A DNA stretch of 64,000 nucleotides from positions 4,297,074-4,361,073 of the forward strand of contig NZ_CM001977.1 of NCBI RefSeq assembly GCF_000406165.1, read 5' to 3'. Numbering within the stretch: the stretch's first letter is position 1; each line of letters starts with the position of its first letter. A program made the position numbers and the translations under genes. The notes beneath the pieces are model-generated. The model did no database searches. It had not been told where the DNA came from and saw only the letters and a list, made by a program, of their open reading frames with translations. The DNA is from Dickeya zeae NCPPB 2538 (GTDB lineage Bacteria; Pseudomonadota; Gammaproteobacteria; Enterobacterales; Enterobacteriaceae). Below are positions 24,854-34,407 of the stretch, in pieces.

Positions 24854-26542
24854 ATGAACGCGCTAAAAAAAATGAAGCTGGGCACCATGCTAAGTGCTGG
24901 ATTCGCCCTGGTCATCGTAATCGGCTTGCTGGTCGCGACCTTCGGCCGAACCCAACTGGTGGGACTCGGTGATGACATCGATCACCTCTCCTCTACAACC
25001 CTCACCAACATGATGTTGATTCAGGAAGCCAAAACCGGCTTCGATACCAATTCCCGTCTGGTGCGTAATATCGCGCTCAGTAACGACCCCGAACGTATCG
25101 CGGCTGAAAAACAGCAGATCGACCGGCAGATAGCGCGTAACACCGAGGTGCTCAAACAACTCTCCGAGCGGCTGGATACACCGGAAACGCGCGACCAGCT
25201 CAACCAATTGACGCTGGCGCGTCCCGCTTATCTGCAAGCCTTCAATAAAGCGGTCGCGCTGGGAATGTCCACCCAGCAGGAGCAGCGCACCCAGGCGCGT
25301 GACCTGATTCTTAACGACATGCAAACCGCCCAAAACGGCGTATTCAAGGCGCTGGACAACATGCTCGACTTTCAAAAGAAAGTCACCATGAATGTGGTCG
25401 AAAGCTCGATGCGTGATGCCCGTTCCGATGGCTCGGTGATGCTGACGCTGGCGCTGGTCGCCGCGGTACTCGGTGCGCTGACCGCCTGGCTTATCACCCG
25501 CACGGTAAAAGGCCAGTTGGGCGGCGAACCGGCGTATGCCGCGGCGGTGGCACAGAAAATCTCCGACGGCAATCTGGCTTTTCAGGTTGAACTGCGCACA
25601 GGCGATACCCATAGCGTACTGGCCGCCATGAATGAGATGCGCGAGAAACTGGGGCAGATTGTTACCCAGGTTCGCCAGAGCAGTGAATCTATCGCCACCG
25701 GCGCCAGCGAAATCGCCGCTGGCAGTACCGACCTGAGCCAGCGTACCGAAGAGCAGGCCGCCAGCCTGCAACAAACCGCCGCCTCGATGGAACAGATGAG
25801 CCAGACCATCCGCCAGAATGGCGATACCGTGCGTACGGCGTCCACACTGGCGCAATCCGCCAGCTCAACCGCCGCCAAAGGGGGGGAAGCCGTCAGTAAC
25901 ATCGTTCGCACCATGGAAGAGATCTCCCACAGCTCGCACAAAATTGGCGACATTATTAGCGTCATTGACGGCATTGCTTTCCAGACCAATATTCTGGCCC
26001 TCAACGCAGCAGTGGAAGCGGCTCGTGCCGGTGAGCAGGGACGCGGCTTTGCCGTCGTGGCCGGTGAAGTCAGAAACCTGGCGCAGCGCTCCGCTTCTGC
26101 CGCCAAAGAGATCAAGGAACTGATTACCGCCAGCGTTGAAAAAGTGGAAGTGGGCTCGGTACTGGTCAGCGAAGCCGGTTCCACCATCGACGAGCTGGTG
26201 AAGCAGGCGCGTCACGTCGCGGATTTGATCGGCGAAATCGGTGTGACCACGCATGAGCAGGAATCCGGTATCTCGCAAATTAACGATGCGGTCAACCAGC
26301 TCGATCAGGTCACCCAGCAGAACGCCTCTCTAGTGGAAGAGTCAGCCAGTGCGGCCGACAGCCTGAGTGATCAGGCGGCAAAACTGGTGGAACTGATGAG
26401 TATCTTCACGATTCAGAATACCTTTAGCCAGCAGCAGCCTCCTTCATTCCAGAAACCGGGAATGTCATCGCATAAGTTAGCGCCGTCCAGACTGGCGTTG
26501 GCAAACGACACCGGCAGCAACGGCAACTGGGAACAGTTCTAA
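24854..26542 (+). CDS. Methyl-accepting chemotaxis protein 1, with CheR/CheB tether
   Basis: Transmembrane chemoreceptor, 562 residues from the ATG at 24854, chosen because AAGGA sits 5 bases before it; an upstream in-frame ATG at 24827 adds nine residues without a good ribosome site. TM1 about 7-30, a periplasmic four-helix-bundle (Tar-type) sensor to about 185, TM2 about 190-212 (VMLTLALVAAVLGALTAWL), HAMP containing the paralogue-wide KGQLGGEPAYA, then the coiled-coil signalling domain with tip IAFQTNILALNAAVEAARAG. The C-terminus is a flexible linker ending NWEQF, a pentapeptide of the NWETF type that binds CheR/CheB, so this is probably a high-abundance, self-adapting receptor. Ligand unknown. 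First of five paralogues. Confidence 0.95.
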   Translation: MNALKKMKLGTMLSAGFALVIVIGLLVATFGRTQLVGLGDDIDHLSSTTLTNMMLIQEAKTGFDTNSRLVRNIALSNDPERIAAEKQQIDRQIARNTEVLKQLSERLDTPETRDQLNQLTLARPAYLQAFNKAVALGMSTQQEQRTQARDLILNDMQTAQNGVFKALDNMLDFQKKVTMNVVESSMRDARSDGSVMLTLALVAAVLGALTAWLITRTVKGQLGGEPAYAAAVAQKISDGNLAFQVELRTGDTHSVLAAMNEMREKLGQIVTQVRQSSESIATGASEIAAGSTDLSQRTEEQAASLQQTAASMEQMSQTIRQNGDTVRTASTLAQSASSTAAKGGEAVSNIVRTMEEISHSSHKIGDIISVIDGIAFQTNILALNAAVEAARAGEQGRGFAVVAGEVRNLAQRSASAAKEIKELITASVEKVEVGSVLVSEAGSTIDELVKQARHVADLIGEIGVTTHEQESGISQINDAVNQLDQVTQQNASLVEESASAADSLSDQAAKLVELMSIFTIQNTFSQQQPPSFQKPGMSSHKLAPSRLALANDTGSNGNWEQF

Positions 26543-27029
26543 ACGACCTTTTCTCCTGACACCGCCACGGCAACGTGGCGGGCTATCCTGACTAAAAATA
26601 CCTGACACCACAATTAATAACGGGGTCTATTATCAGCCGCGGTCGTATAACCACAATAATACGCATTTTTTTGAAAATGATTTCACCAGGTTTATATTTC
26701 ATCACCCATATAAAATAACGCACATGACTATTATTATTTTACGCCACCAAAGAAAATAAAAAAATAAATGCAACACACTGATTATTAATGATTAAAAAAA
26801 TTAAATCACAATTAATAAAATTTATTTCACATCTTAAGATATAACAAAGACTCATCGATTAGATTAACCCTCGACATCACAAATAACCTGGCGAATTTAG
26901 CATTCGTTCTTTCTTATGTCCGTAATCATTCATATTGCGGCGAGGCAGAAAATAACGCTGCAACCTGAAGAATAACGGATAACACGCACCGGTTTGTCGT
27001 GATCAAAAACAACATTCGGGGGATACACC
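26543..27029. other. 487-bp spacer between MCP1 and MCP2
   Basis: After MCP1 there is a hairpin CCGCCACG/CGTGGCGG (26562-26581) without a T run. The rest to about 26900 is very AT-rich. A sequence like the right end of an ERIC element (GCAACCTGAAGAATAACGGA, 26960-26979) precedes MCP2. No gene seen. Confidence 0.5.
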
Positions 27030-28730
27030 ATGAGCATTCTGAAGAATATGAAACTTGCCACCATGCTGGGCGCAGGTTTTGCCATCGTGCTGGTCATCAG
27101 CTTTTTCGTTTCTGGCTATGGGCAGATTCAATTACGCCAGCAAGGCAACACCATCAATACGCTGGCCAGCGACCAGTTGGAAGGGTTACTGCTGGTGCAG
27201 GAGTTGAAAGATAACCTGAACAGCATCGCGATTGTGGTACGCGAGCTGACATTATTCACCGCACCGGATCAGGTGGAACAGTACAAGCAGCAAATTAGCA
27301 AAACCATTGCACGAAATAACGAGGTGATTAAACGCATCAGCGAACTGGCGAACAGTCCCAAAGAAAAATCGCTGTTTGACGGCATCAATCAGGCTCGACC
27401 AATCAGCCTCGCGGCCACGCAAAAAGCCCTTGCACTCAGCCTGAATGGCAAGCTGGATGAAGCCAAAGCCGCCATCATCAATGAAGTCAAACCGGCGCAG
27501 GAAAATTACTTCAAAGCCATCAACGATATGGTGAGCTACCAGAAAAGCGACACCCGTAAATCAGCTGACGATGCCAGCGACGCGGCACGCACCGCGGGTA
27601 TCCTGATGCTGGCGCTCACCGCCATCTCGACAGTACTGGGTATCGCGATCGCCTGGTCGATTACCCGCCGTATCAAAAAGCTGCTGGGTGGCGAACCGGC
27701 GTATGCCTCTGACATCGCACGTCAAATTGCCAACGGCAACCTGGCCATCAACGTCGAACTGCAAGCCGGGGATACCACCAGCCTGCTGGCGGCCATGGGC
27801 GACATGCGTGCCAAACTGAGCGATATCGTGCTTCAGGTACACGACAGCAGCGGCTCAATTTCCACCGGTTCCAGTGAAATCGCTATCGGCAGCAACGACC
27901 TGAGCCGCCGCACCGAAGAGCAGGCCGCCAGCGTGCAAGAAACCGCCGCGTCCATGGAACAGATTAGCCAGACTATCCGCCAGAATGGCGACACCGTGCG
28001 CGAAGCGGCCCAGCTTGCCACTGCCGCCAGCCAGACAGCCACCAAAGGCAACGATGTGGTACGCGATGTTATCGCCACCATGGGCGACATCAGCACCAGC
28101 TCTCGTAAGATTGGCGACATCATTACCGTGATTGACGGCATCGCCTTCCAGACCAACATCCTGGCGCTCAATGCCGCGGTAGAAGCGGCCCGCGCTGGTG
28201 AACAAGGACGCGGTTTTGCGGTGGTCGCTGGGGAAGTTCGCTCACTGGCGCAGCGTTCAGCATCTGCTGCCCGCGAAATTAAAGAACTCATCACCACCAG
28301 CATGGAAAAAGTGGAAAGCGGCTCTCAACTGGTGTCGCATGCCGGTGAAACCATGACGGATATCGTGACTCAGGCGCAGCATGTGGCCGATCTGATTAGC
28401 GAAATCGGCGTCACCACGCAGGAACAGGAATCCGGCATATCGCAAATCAATCAGGCCATCACCCAGTTGGATAGCGTCACCCAACAAAACGCCGCCCTGG
28501 TGGAAGAATCGACCAGCGCCGCTGAAAGCCTGAGCGAACAGGCCGGGAAGCTGGTGGAACTGATGAGTGTGTTTAACATTGCGCACAGCACGGCCACACC
28601 GTCGTCATCGCCGTCGCCGCGCCGTCAGCAACAGGCTAAGCCGGCGTTAAAAAAACCGACCTCGCTTAAACCGGCCCTGAAACCCGCACTGGCAAGCAGA
28701 AACAATAACCACGACTGGGAACAGTTCTAA
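27030..28730 (+). CDS. Methyl-accepting chemotaxis protein 2, with CheR/CheB tether
   Basis: 566-residue chemoreceptor paralogue of MCP1. MSILKNMKLATMLGAGFAIV leads into TM1; the periplasmic four-helix bundle (about 32-185) differs clearly from MCP1, so a different ligand is likely. TM2 ILMLALTAISTVLGIAIAW, then HAMP with LLGGEPAYASDIARQIA, and a signalling domain with the identical tip. The C-terminal linker is basic and proline/lysine-rich (KPALKKPTSLKPALKPAL) and ends DWEQF, again a CheR/CheB-binding pentapeptide. Ribosome site CGGGGGA. Followed by a good terminator. Confidence 0.96.
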   Translation: MSILKNMKLATMLGAGFAIVLVISFFVSGYGQIQLRQQGNTINTLASDQLEGLLLVQELKDNLNSIAIVVRELTLFTAPDQVEQYKQQISKTIARNNEVIKRISELANSPKEKSLFDGINQARPISLAATQKALALSLNGKLDEAKAAIINEVKPAQENYFKAINDMVSYQKSDTRKSADDASDAARTAGILMLALTAISTVLGIAIAWSITRRIKKLLGGEPAYASDIARQIANGNLAINVELQAGDTTSLLAAMGDMRAKLSDIVLQVHDSSGSISTGSSEIAIGSNDLSRRTEEQAASVQETAASMEQISQTIRQNGDTVREAAQLATAASQTATKGNDVVRDVIATMGDISTSSRKIGDIITVIDGIAFQTNILALNAAVEAARAGEQGRGFAVVAGEVRSLAQRSASAAREIKELITTSMEKVESGSQLVSHAGETMTDIVTQAQHVADLISEIGVTTQEQESGISQINQAITQLDSVTQQNAALVEESTSAAESLSEQAGKLVELMSVFNIAHSTATPSSSPSPRRQQQAKPALKKPTSLKPALKPALASRNNNHDWEQF

Positions 28731-28767
28731 GCCCGACCACACGACGAACCGCAACATCCTCCCCCAA

Positions 28768-28795
28768 CCGCCACCTCACCGTGGCGGTTTTTTTT
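28768..28795 (+). terminator. Rho-independent terminator after MCP2
   Basis: CCGCCAC (28768-28774) / GTGGCGG (28781-28787) around CTCACC, followed by eight T residues. Confidence 0.93.
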
Positions 28796-29304
28796 GTCTC
28801 CCCAACGTGCCGCGCTGTGAAAGCCCTGCGTATTAACGGGCGTTTATCTTGCTGGGGTTACCACGATGAATACCCTTCCCACGGCAATGCCATTACAAAA
28901 TAGATGGCTTTATTCGAAAATACATTATGTAAATTTCATTAAGAAAATGAATCTAATTACATCAGTAACGATTTATTAAACAATAATAAAAAAATTATTA
29001 CATTTATCGACAAACGCAAAAAAACCCGACATACTGCAATTCGTTCAGGAAGAGCAATCATTTTCAGGTCATTAAATACCTGAATGCACAATGTCGTACA
29101 TACCTTAAGTTTAATTAGAGTTGCTAATAAATTAGCACATTAACGGTTTAATTCTCACCCGCAGGCCAGCGTTTCCCTGACGAATTTATTTCGCCAGCGG
29201 TCTTGTTATTGCCTGAAATACGCTACGGAAGCCAATATTTATACCCGAAATAATTCGGATATATATCAGGGATAAAATAAATCTTATATAAAAAAGGTGA
29301 CGTT
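28796..29304. other. AT-rich spacer before MCP3
   Basis: About 510 bases, strongly AT-rich from 28900 on, with no convincing gene. TATACCCGAAATAATTCGGA at 29240-29259 is the left end of an ERIC-like element, cut off shortly after. The ribosome site AAAAAAGGTGA (29289-29299) belongs to MCP3. Confidence 0.5.
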
Positions 29305-30933
29305 ATGCGTTTTTTTAAAGACATGAAATTAGGCTCTATGTTAGGCATTGGGTTCACGATGGTTATCGCCATCGGCTTTCTGGTGGCGATTTATGGTCAA
29401 CTGCAATTACGCCAGCTCGGTACAGATATTCAAACGTTATCCCAAAAGCGCATTACTAATTTGCTGTTGATACAGGAATACAAAGACAACATGAATATTG
29501 CCGCCCGGGTCATCAGGAATATTGTGTTGCTCTCTGAACCACAGCAAATGGCGGTAGAAAAACAGCGCCTTGATAATATGGCCCCCAGAAATAACGAGAT
29601 TATCGCAACACTCCATAGCGCCGCGAACACCGCTGAACAAAAAGCCCTGATCGCCCAGCTTGACCAATACCGCCCGATTTATGAGGAAGCGATCAAAAAA
29701 GCGATAGAAAAAGGGCTGGCAAATAAAGACGACGAAGCCAGAGAATTTATTATCACCGATGTACGCCGCGCTCAGGATTCACTCTTTAAGGTCATCGACA
29801 CCATGCTGGCGTACCAAAAAAATGCCACCGCCGTGACGGCTGACAATTCACAGTCTCAGGCTGTCAACGCTGGCGTCATCATGCTCTCGCTGGCGGTATT
29901 GATTACCCTCGTGGGTAGCATGATTGCCTGGAGTATTACCCGCCGCATTAAGGGCCAACTGGGTGGCGAACCCGCTTACGCCTCACATATTGCCCAACAG
30001 GTGGCACAGGGTGACCTGTCGGTAAATGTGATGCTCAAAGCCGACGACCAGCACAGCCTGCTGGCTGCCATGCGCGCGATGCGTGATAGCCTCAGCCATA
30101 TCGTCAGTCAGGTACGCCAGAGCAGTGAATCCATCGCCACCGGTTCTCAGCAAATCGCCATGGGCAATACCGACCTAAGCAGCCGTACCGAGGAGCAGGC
30201 CGCCAGCCTGCAACAAACTGCGGCCTCAATGGAACAAATTAGCCAGACTATCCGCCAGAATGGTGAAACAGTGCGCGAAGCAGCCCAACTCGCGGCGCAC
30301 GCCAGCGATACCGCCGCCAAAGGCAGTGACGTGGTAGGCAATGTTATCCGCACGATGGATGGCATCAGCGCCAGCTCGCGCAAAATCGGCGATATCATCA
30401 GTGTCATCGACAGCATCGCCTTCCAGACCAACATCCTGGCGCTGAACGCCGCGGTGGAAGCGGCCCGTGCTGGTGAGCAAGGCCGGGGCTTTGCGGTGGT
30501 GGCCGGTGAGGTGCGTTCGCTGGCGCAACGCTCTGCCTCTGCCGCCCGGGAAATCAAGGAATTGATTACCGAAAGCATGGAGCAAGTAGCAAGCGGCGCC
30601 CAACTGGTCGGCAGCGCAGGCACCACCATGGATGATATCGTGACGCAAGCGCACCGCGTCGCCCAATTAATCAAAGAGATCGGTGTGACGACCACCGAAC
30701 AGGAATCTGGCATCAGTCAGATTAATCAGGCAGTCAACCAGCTCGATCAGGTCACTCAGCAGAACGCCGCACTGGTAGAGGAATCGGCCAGCGCCGCTGA
30801 AAGCCTGAGCGACCAGGCCCGCCATCTGGTGCAATTGATGAATGTGTTCGTCGTGACGGAACATCATCAGCCACATGAGCAGGTCGCGTATCGCCCCCGT
30901 AGCGATTTGCGGCTGGCGCTGACGTCACACTAA
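29305..30933 (+). CDS. Methyl-accepting chemotaxis protein 3, tail without pentapeptide
   Basis: 542-residue paralogue: TM1 about 8-30 (LGIGFTMVIAIGFLVAIYG), four-helix-bundle sensor, TM2 around residue 190-212, HAMP with KGQLGGEPAYASHIAQQVAQ, signalling domain with FQTNILALNAAVEAARAG. The C-terminus ends RPRSDLRLALTSH, not in a NWETF-type pentapeptide, so it should rely on neighbouring receptors for efficient adaptation. HAMP, signalling domain, tail and terminator hairpin closely resemble MCP4, whereas the sensor domain is diverged: a recent duplication or gene conversion with sensor diversification. Confidence 0.95.
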   Translation: MRFFKDMKLGSMLGIGFTMVIAIGFLVAIYGQLQLRQLGTDIQTLSQKRITNLLLIQEYKDNMNIAARVIRNIVLLSEPQQMAVEKQRLDNMAPRNNEIIATLHSAANTAEQKALIAQLDQYRPIYEEAIKKAIEKGLANKDDEAREFIITDVRRAQDSLFKVIDTMLAYQKNATAVTADNSQSQAVNAGVIMLSLAVLITLVGSMIAWSITRRIKGQLGGEPAYASHIAQQVAQGDLSVNVMLKADDQHSLLAAMRAMRDSLSHIVSQVRQSSESIATGSQQIAMGNTDLSSRTEEQAASLQQTAASMEQISQTIRQNGETVREAAQLAAHASDTAAKGSDVVGNVIRTMDGISASSRKIGDIISVIDSIAFQTNILALNAAVEAARAGEQGRGFAVVAGEVRSLAQRSASAAREIKELITESMEQVASGAQLVGSAGTTMDDIVTQAHRVAQLIKEIGVTTTEQESGISQINQAVNQLDQVTQQNAALVEESASAAESLSDQARHLVQLMNVFVVTEHHQPHEQVAYRPRSDLRLALTSH

Positions 30934-30967
30934 CCTTGCAGCCTCACCAGGCTTACTGATAAGACCG

Positions 30968-31003
30968 GGGGAAGTGGACAATAGACGCCACTTCCCCTCT
31001 TAT
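30968..31003 (+). terminator. Terminator hairpin after MCP3
   Basis: GGGGAAGTGG (30968-30977) / CCACTTCCCC (30988-30997), 10-base loop, then TCTTAT. The same hairpin follows MCP4. Confidence 0.8.
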
Positions 31004-31398
31004 ATTCTCCCCCGCCAATCCTCAGCATGGCCCCGCCGGGTTTCACACGCTTAACCCCGTGAGTGAAAGTAATATTTATCGCTTAATCAGCCACCAGCCT
31101 TTATTTCGCCGACACGCCACGTGTCATGCTGGTTAAAACAGTGCATGGATTTTGTTAAAAAGTTAATTAACTAAAAAATCATTTCGCAACTCAACGATAA
31201 CAAGTTGAAATCAATTCGCTACAGGTTGTGTCGCCGGTGAGGTTACATCCACCGTCTTTACCACCGATATCCCACATCACTCGAACGGCAGGACAACACG
31301 CCTGCCACCGGAAGTATGACGGATATACGCGCTTTTGTTTCATTCCAGGGATGCAGATTCATGCATGACGGCAACACTAAAATAGAATAAGGCACACG
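31004..31398. other. Spacer before MCP4 with a degenerate ERIC-like sequence
   Basis: No gene seen. From about 31201 (CAAGTTG) to GGAAGTATGACGGATATA ending at 31327 the sequence can be aligned loosely with an ERIC element; the right end is the convincing part. Confidence 0.45.
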
Positions 31399-33027
31399 AT
31401 GCAGATACTAAAAAATATGAAGCTCGGCACTATGCTCGGATCCGGTTTTATACTGGTCATTTTGATCGGTTTTACCGTGGCCATTTTCGGGCGTAGCCAG
31501 TTGATTCATGTGGGCAATAATCTGGATTACCTGTCCAATATTCGCCTGAATAACCTGATTGCTATGCAGGAAATTAAAGATAACTTCAATTCTGCCGCCC
31601 GAATTATCAGGGAAAGCGCAATACAAACCGACGCCACGCTGCTCGCGCAGGAAAAGCGTCGCCTCGATGCACTTATCGAACGTAACAACAGCCTGCTCCG
31701 ATTGCTGGATGAAAAACTGAAGCTGAAAAAGTCACGGGAATTGCTGGCACAGCTCAATCAGGCACGCCCACCTTATTCCAATACGGTACGAAAAGTCATG
31801 GAACTGAGCATGAACGGCCAGCAAGAACAGGCCCGCGCGTTAATTCTGGGTGAGCTACTGAGTACGCAGTCCACACTGTTCAACGTGATGGATACCATGA
31901 TCACGGAACACAAGAATGACACGGTCGAGATGTCCCAGCATTTCATGGCGGATGCCCGCGACGCCGGTAGCCTGTTGTTGATAGTCACCGCCATCAGTGC
32001 ATTGTTAGGTGTACTGGTCGCCTGGTTAATTACCCGTCAGGTGAAAGGGCAACTGGGCGGTGAGCCAGCCTATGCCTCACATATCGCCCAGCAAGTGGCA
32101 CAAGGCAACCTGGCGGTAGAGGTGCAGTTACACGCCAGCCACCAGCACAGCCTGCTGGCCGCCATGCATACCATGCGCGACAACCTCAGTCACATCGTCA
32201 GTCAGGTGCGCCAGAGCAGCGAATCTATCGCCACCGGCTCGCAACAAATTGCCATCGGCAACGCAGACCTCAGCCAGCGTACCGAAGAACAGGCCGCCAG
32301 CCTGCAACAAACCGCCGCGTCGATGGAGCAGATGAGTCAGACGATTCATCAAAACGGCGAAACCGTGCGTGAAGCCGCCCTGCTGGCAACCACCGCCAGC
32401 CAGACGGCCGCCAAAGGTAGTGACGTGGTAAGCGAGGTGATTCGCACTATGCAAGAGATCACCACCAGCTCACAAAAAATCGGCGACATTATCAGCGTCA
32501 TCGACAGCATCGCCTTCCAGACCAATATTCTGGCGCTAAACGCCGCAGTAGAAGCGGCCCGTGCCGGTGAACAAGGCCGGGGTTTTGCGGTGGTGGCCGG
32601 TGAGGTGCGTTCGCTGGCGCAGCGTTCTGCCTCTGCCGCCCAGGAAATTAAGGCATTGATCACCGAAAGTATGGAGAAAGTAGAAAGCGGCTCTCGCCGT
32701 GTCAGCCATGCCGGTGTCACGATGGGGGAGATTGTCTCTCAGGCGCGTCATGTTGCTGAATTAATTAATGAGATTGGGGTCACCACCGGTGAGCAGGAAT
32801 CCGGTATCGGCCAGATTCATCAGGCTGTCAGCCAGCTCGACCAGGTTACCCAGCAAAACGCCGCACTGGTAGAACAGTCTGCCAGCGCGGCGGAAAGCCT
32901 GAATGCTCAGGCCAGTCATCTGGTGCAGTTGGTGAATGCGTTCGTCGTGACTGAACATCATCAGCCACATGAGCAGGTCGCGTATCGCCCCCGTAGCGAT
33001 TTGCGACTGGCGCTGACGCCACACTAA
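31399..33027 (+). CDS. Methyl-accepting chemotaxis protein 4, tail without pentapeptide
   Basis: 542-residue paralogue with TM1 about 9-31, a four-helix-bundle sensor with more basic residues than the others, TM2 (SLLLIVTAISALLGVLVAW), HAMP with KGQLGGEPAYASHIAQQVAQ and a signalling domain with the standard tip. It ends RPRSDLRLALTPH, one residue different from MCP3 at the tail. No CheR/CheB pentapeptide. Gln/Glu positions expected for methylation lie in segments such as QQTAASMEQMSQT. Ligand unknown. Confidence 0.95.
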   Translation: MQILKNMKLGTMLGSGFILVILIGFTVAIFGRSQLIHVGNNLDYLSNIRLNNLIAMQEIKDNFNSAARIIRESAIQTDATLLAQEKRRLDALIERNNSLLRLLDEKLKLKKSRELLAQLNQARPPYSNTVRKVMELSMNGQQEQARALILGELLSTQSTLFNVMDTMITEHKNDTVEMSQHFMADARDAGSLLLIVTAISALLGVLVAWLITRQVKGQLGGEPAYASHIAQQVAQGNLAVEVQLHASHQHSLLAAMHTMRDNLSHIVSQVRQSSESIATGSQQIAIGNADLSQRTEEQAASLQQTAASMEQMSQTIHQNGETVREAALLATTASQTAAKGSDVVSEVIRTMQEITTSSQKIGDIISVIDSIAFQTNILALNAAVEAARAGEQGRGFAVVAGEVRSLAQRSASAAQEIKALITESMEKVESGSRRVSHAGVTMGEIVSQARHVAELINEIGVTTGEQESGIGQIHQAVSQLDQVTQQNAALVEQSASAAESLNAQASHLVQLVNAFVVTEHHQPHEQVAYRPRSDLRLALTPH

Positions 33028-33328
33028 CCTCGCCAGATCACCTGTCTGACTGATGAGGCGTTGGGGAAGTGGAAAATAAACACCACTTCCCCCTTTATAC
33101 CCACTGGGTTTACTCCTGTTAAACCGTGAGCAATATCTATTTAAATTATTAAATTTCAATCTGTTATGTGCGTGAAATATTCTTGGGTTTAAAAAATAAG
33201 ATCATGATTATCCACATTAGCGCTACTTTTGAGATGCTCATTTAATTTCTTTGTTGAATTTTTTTAATGTATTATCCATCTGCATTATTAATATTTTTTT
33301 CATATTATTTACACAAGGATGGTAATCA
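33028..33328. other. Spacer between MCP4 and hcp, transition to AT-rich DNA
   Basis: Past the MCP4 terminator the composition falls sharply to AT-rich from about 33130. It presumably holds the hcp promoter. No gene or repeat recognised. Confidence 0.5.
33063..33098 (+). terminator. Terminator hairpin after MCP4
   Basis: GGGGAAGTGG (33063-33072) / CCACTTCCCC (33083-33092) then CTTTAT; same stem as after MCP3, with a different loop sequence. Confidence 0.8.
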
Positions 33329-33802
33329 ATGTCTCATGTAATTTATCTTACGCTAGAAGGTGATCAGCAAGGGCTAATTTCTTCAGGGTGTTCAACATTA
33401 GATTCTATTGGCAATCGTTATCAGCAAGGGCATGAAAACCAAATACAGGTGTTGGGGTTAAATCATACGATAACCCGAGAGGAGAATGTTGCTCATCATC
33501 CTATACAGTTGATTAAGCCAATAGATAAGTCGTCACCTTTACTTGGTGTTTCTGTAACATCAAATGAGTCGCTCACTGCTAATTTTTTCTTTTATAGAAC
33601 AAATCAGGCAGGGCAATTAGAGGTTTTTTATGAGTTAAAGCTTACCGATGCTAGAATTGTAGAGGTATCAGCGAGTTACCCTCACTCATTAAATGATAAT
33701 GGTTCTTTACCCTATGAGGTCGTTATGCTCAGGTATAAAACTATAGCATGGAACCATAAAACTGCAGGTACATCAGGATATAGCATCTGGAGTGATAGTT
33801 AA
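33329..33802 (+). CDS. hcp: Hcp-family type VI secretion protein
   Basis: 157 residues, the usual Hcp size. Hcp hexamers stack into the inner tube of the type VI secretion system and carry or dock effectors. The sequence starts MSHVIYLTLEGDQQGLISSG and shows the features of the major-exported-protein type Hcp: GNRYQQGHENQI, TREENVAHHPIQLIKPIDKSSP, FFYRTNQAG, and the ending RYKTIAWNHKTAGTSGYSIW. No signal peptide, as expected. It is AT-rich and isolated: no tss structural gene is near, so it is an orphan hcp working with a system encoded elsewhere. It is convergent with the muramidase/immunity pair. Confidence 0.92.
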   Translation: MSHVIYLTLEGDQQGLISSGCSTLDSIGNRYQQGHENQIQVLGLNHTITREENVAHHPIQLIKPIDKSSPLLGVSVTSNESLTANFFFYRTNQAGQLEVFYELKLTDARIVEVSASYPHSLNDNGSLPYEVVMLRYKTIAWNHKTAGTSGYSIWSDS

Positions 33803-33811
33803 TCTTGTCGT

Positions 33812-33938
33812 TATATATTGTAAATAACTCTATTTATAGAAAGAATGCAATACGCGAACCTCAAAGAGGTTACTCAGGTAAGTGATTAGGGCGAACGAGG
33901 AAAGCCAGAGTGCCATAAATTGGAGTATTGCAGGTATA
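33812..33938. repeat. Degenerate ERIC-like element
   Basis: The right half aligns well with the intact ERIC at 10941-11067: GAGGTTACTCAGGTAAGTGA, GGGCGAACGA, AGCCA and TTGGAGTATTGCAGGTATA. Counting back 127 bases puts the left end at TATATATTGTAAATAAC, which fits weakly. It lies between hcp and the immunity gene, within the AT-rich islet. Confidence 0.6.
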
Positions 33939-33959
33939 ATTATATTATGTTGCGTCTTG

Positions 33960-33990
33960 ATAAGAGCCTATCAAATTAGGCTCTTATAAT
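33960..33990. terminator. Bidirectional terminator between hcp and immunity gene
   Basis: ATAAGAGCCTA (33960-33970) pairs exactly with TAGGCTCTTAT (33977-33987) around TCAAAT, with T-rich DNA on the plus side. It separates the convergent transcripts. Confidence 0.8.
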
Positions 33991-34005
33991 TTCCTTTCCT
34001 ATTTA

Positions 34006-34407
34006 CTAGTCAAGCCTTCGCCCTTTTTCTTTGAAAATAGGTTTGTCACCCTTGTCTGTTTTTTTATAGACATCAAGGAACCATATGCTCTCATCATAAT
34101 TTTCCTCTTCTGGCGAGGGGGTGAGTGTATAGGTGTATGAACCATTTATAAATATATATCCTCTGAAGTCTTTTGATGGCCCAACATTTAATGTCTTACC
34201 TTTTATATTTAATTCGCTTTTGTTTTTTTTATTAATTGAATGGTATGTTATGTCGTCACATTCAATATCATTCTGAGAACATTTTCCGTAAGATAAGTAA
34301 ATATCATATATCTCTCCCCTGAAAAAAGGATGTGGAGAGTTTTGCTCTTGAGCTAGCGTACTGAATGTAACAATCGCTAACATTATAGATATGATTTTCT
34401 TTTTCAT
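34006..34407 (-). CDS. Predicted periplasmic immunity protein of the muramidase effector
   Basis: 133 residues with a signal peptide (MKKKIISIMLAIVTFSTLAQ, cleavage near residue 19-20). The mature domain is about 114 residues, rich in Tyr, Asp, Lys and Gly, with two cysteines close together (KCSQNDIEC) that could form a disulfide. I recognise no family. The start overlaps the end of the GH24 gene by 4 bases, so the pair is translationally coupled, the normal arrangement for an effector and its immunity protein; periplasmic location fits protection from a peptidoglycan-cutting toxin. Role inferred from context and localisation only. Confidence 0.72.
   Translation of the reverse strand: MKKKIISIMLAIVTFSTLAQEQNSPHPFFRGEIYDIYLSYGKCSQNDIECDDITYHSINKKNKSELNIKGKTLNVGPSKDFRGYIFINGSYTYTLTPSPEEENYDESIWFLDVYKKTDKGDKPIFKEKGRRLD

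Noticed and set aside
24890..25855. 321-codon minus-strand open frame inside MCP1
   Set aside because: Antisense shadow of a well-supported chemoreceptor gene; similar frames occur in the other MCP genes.
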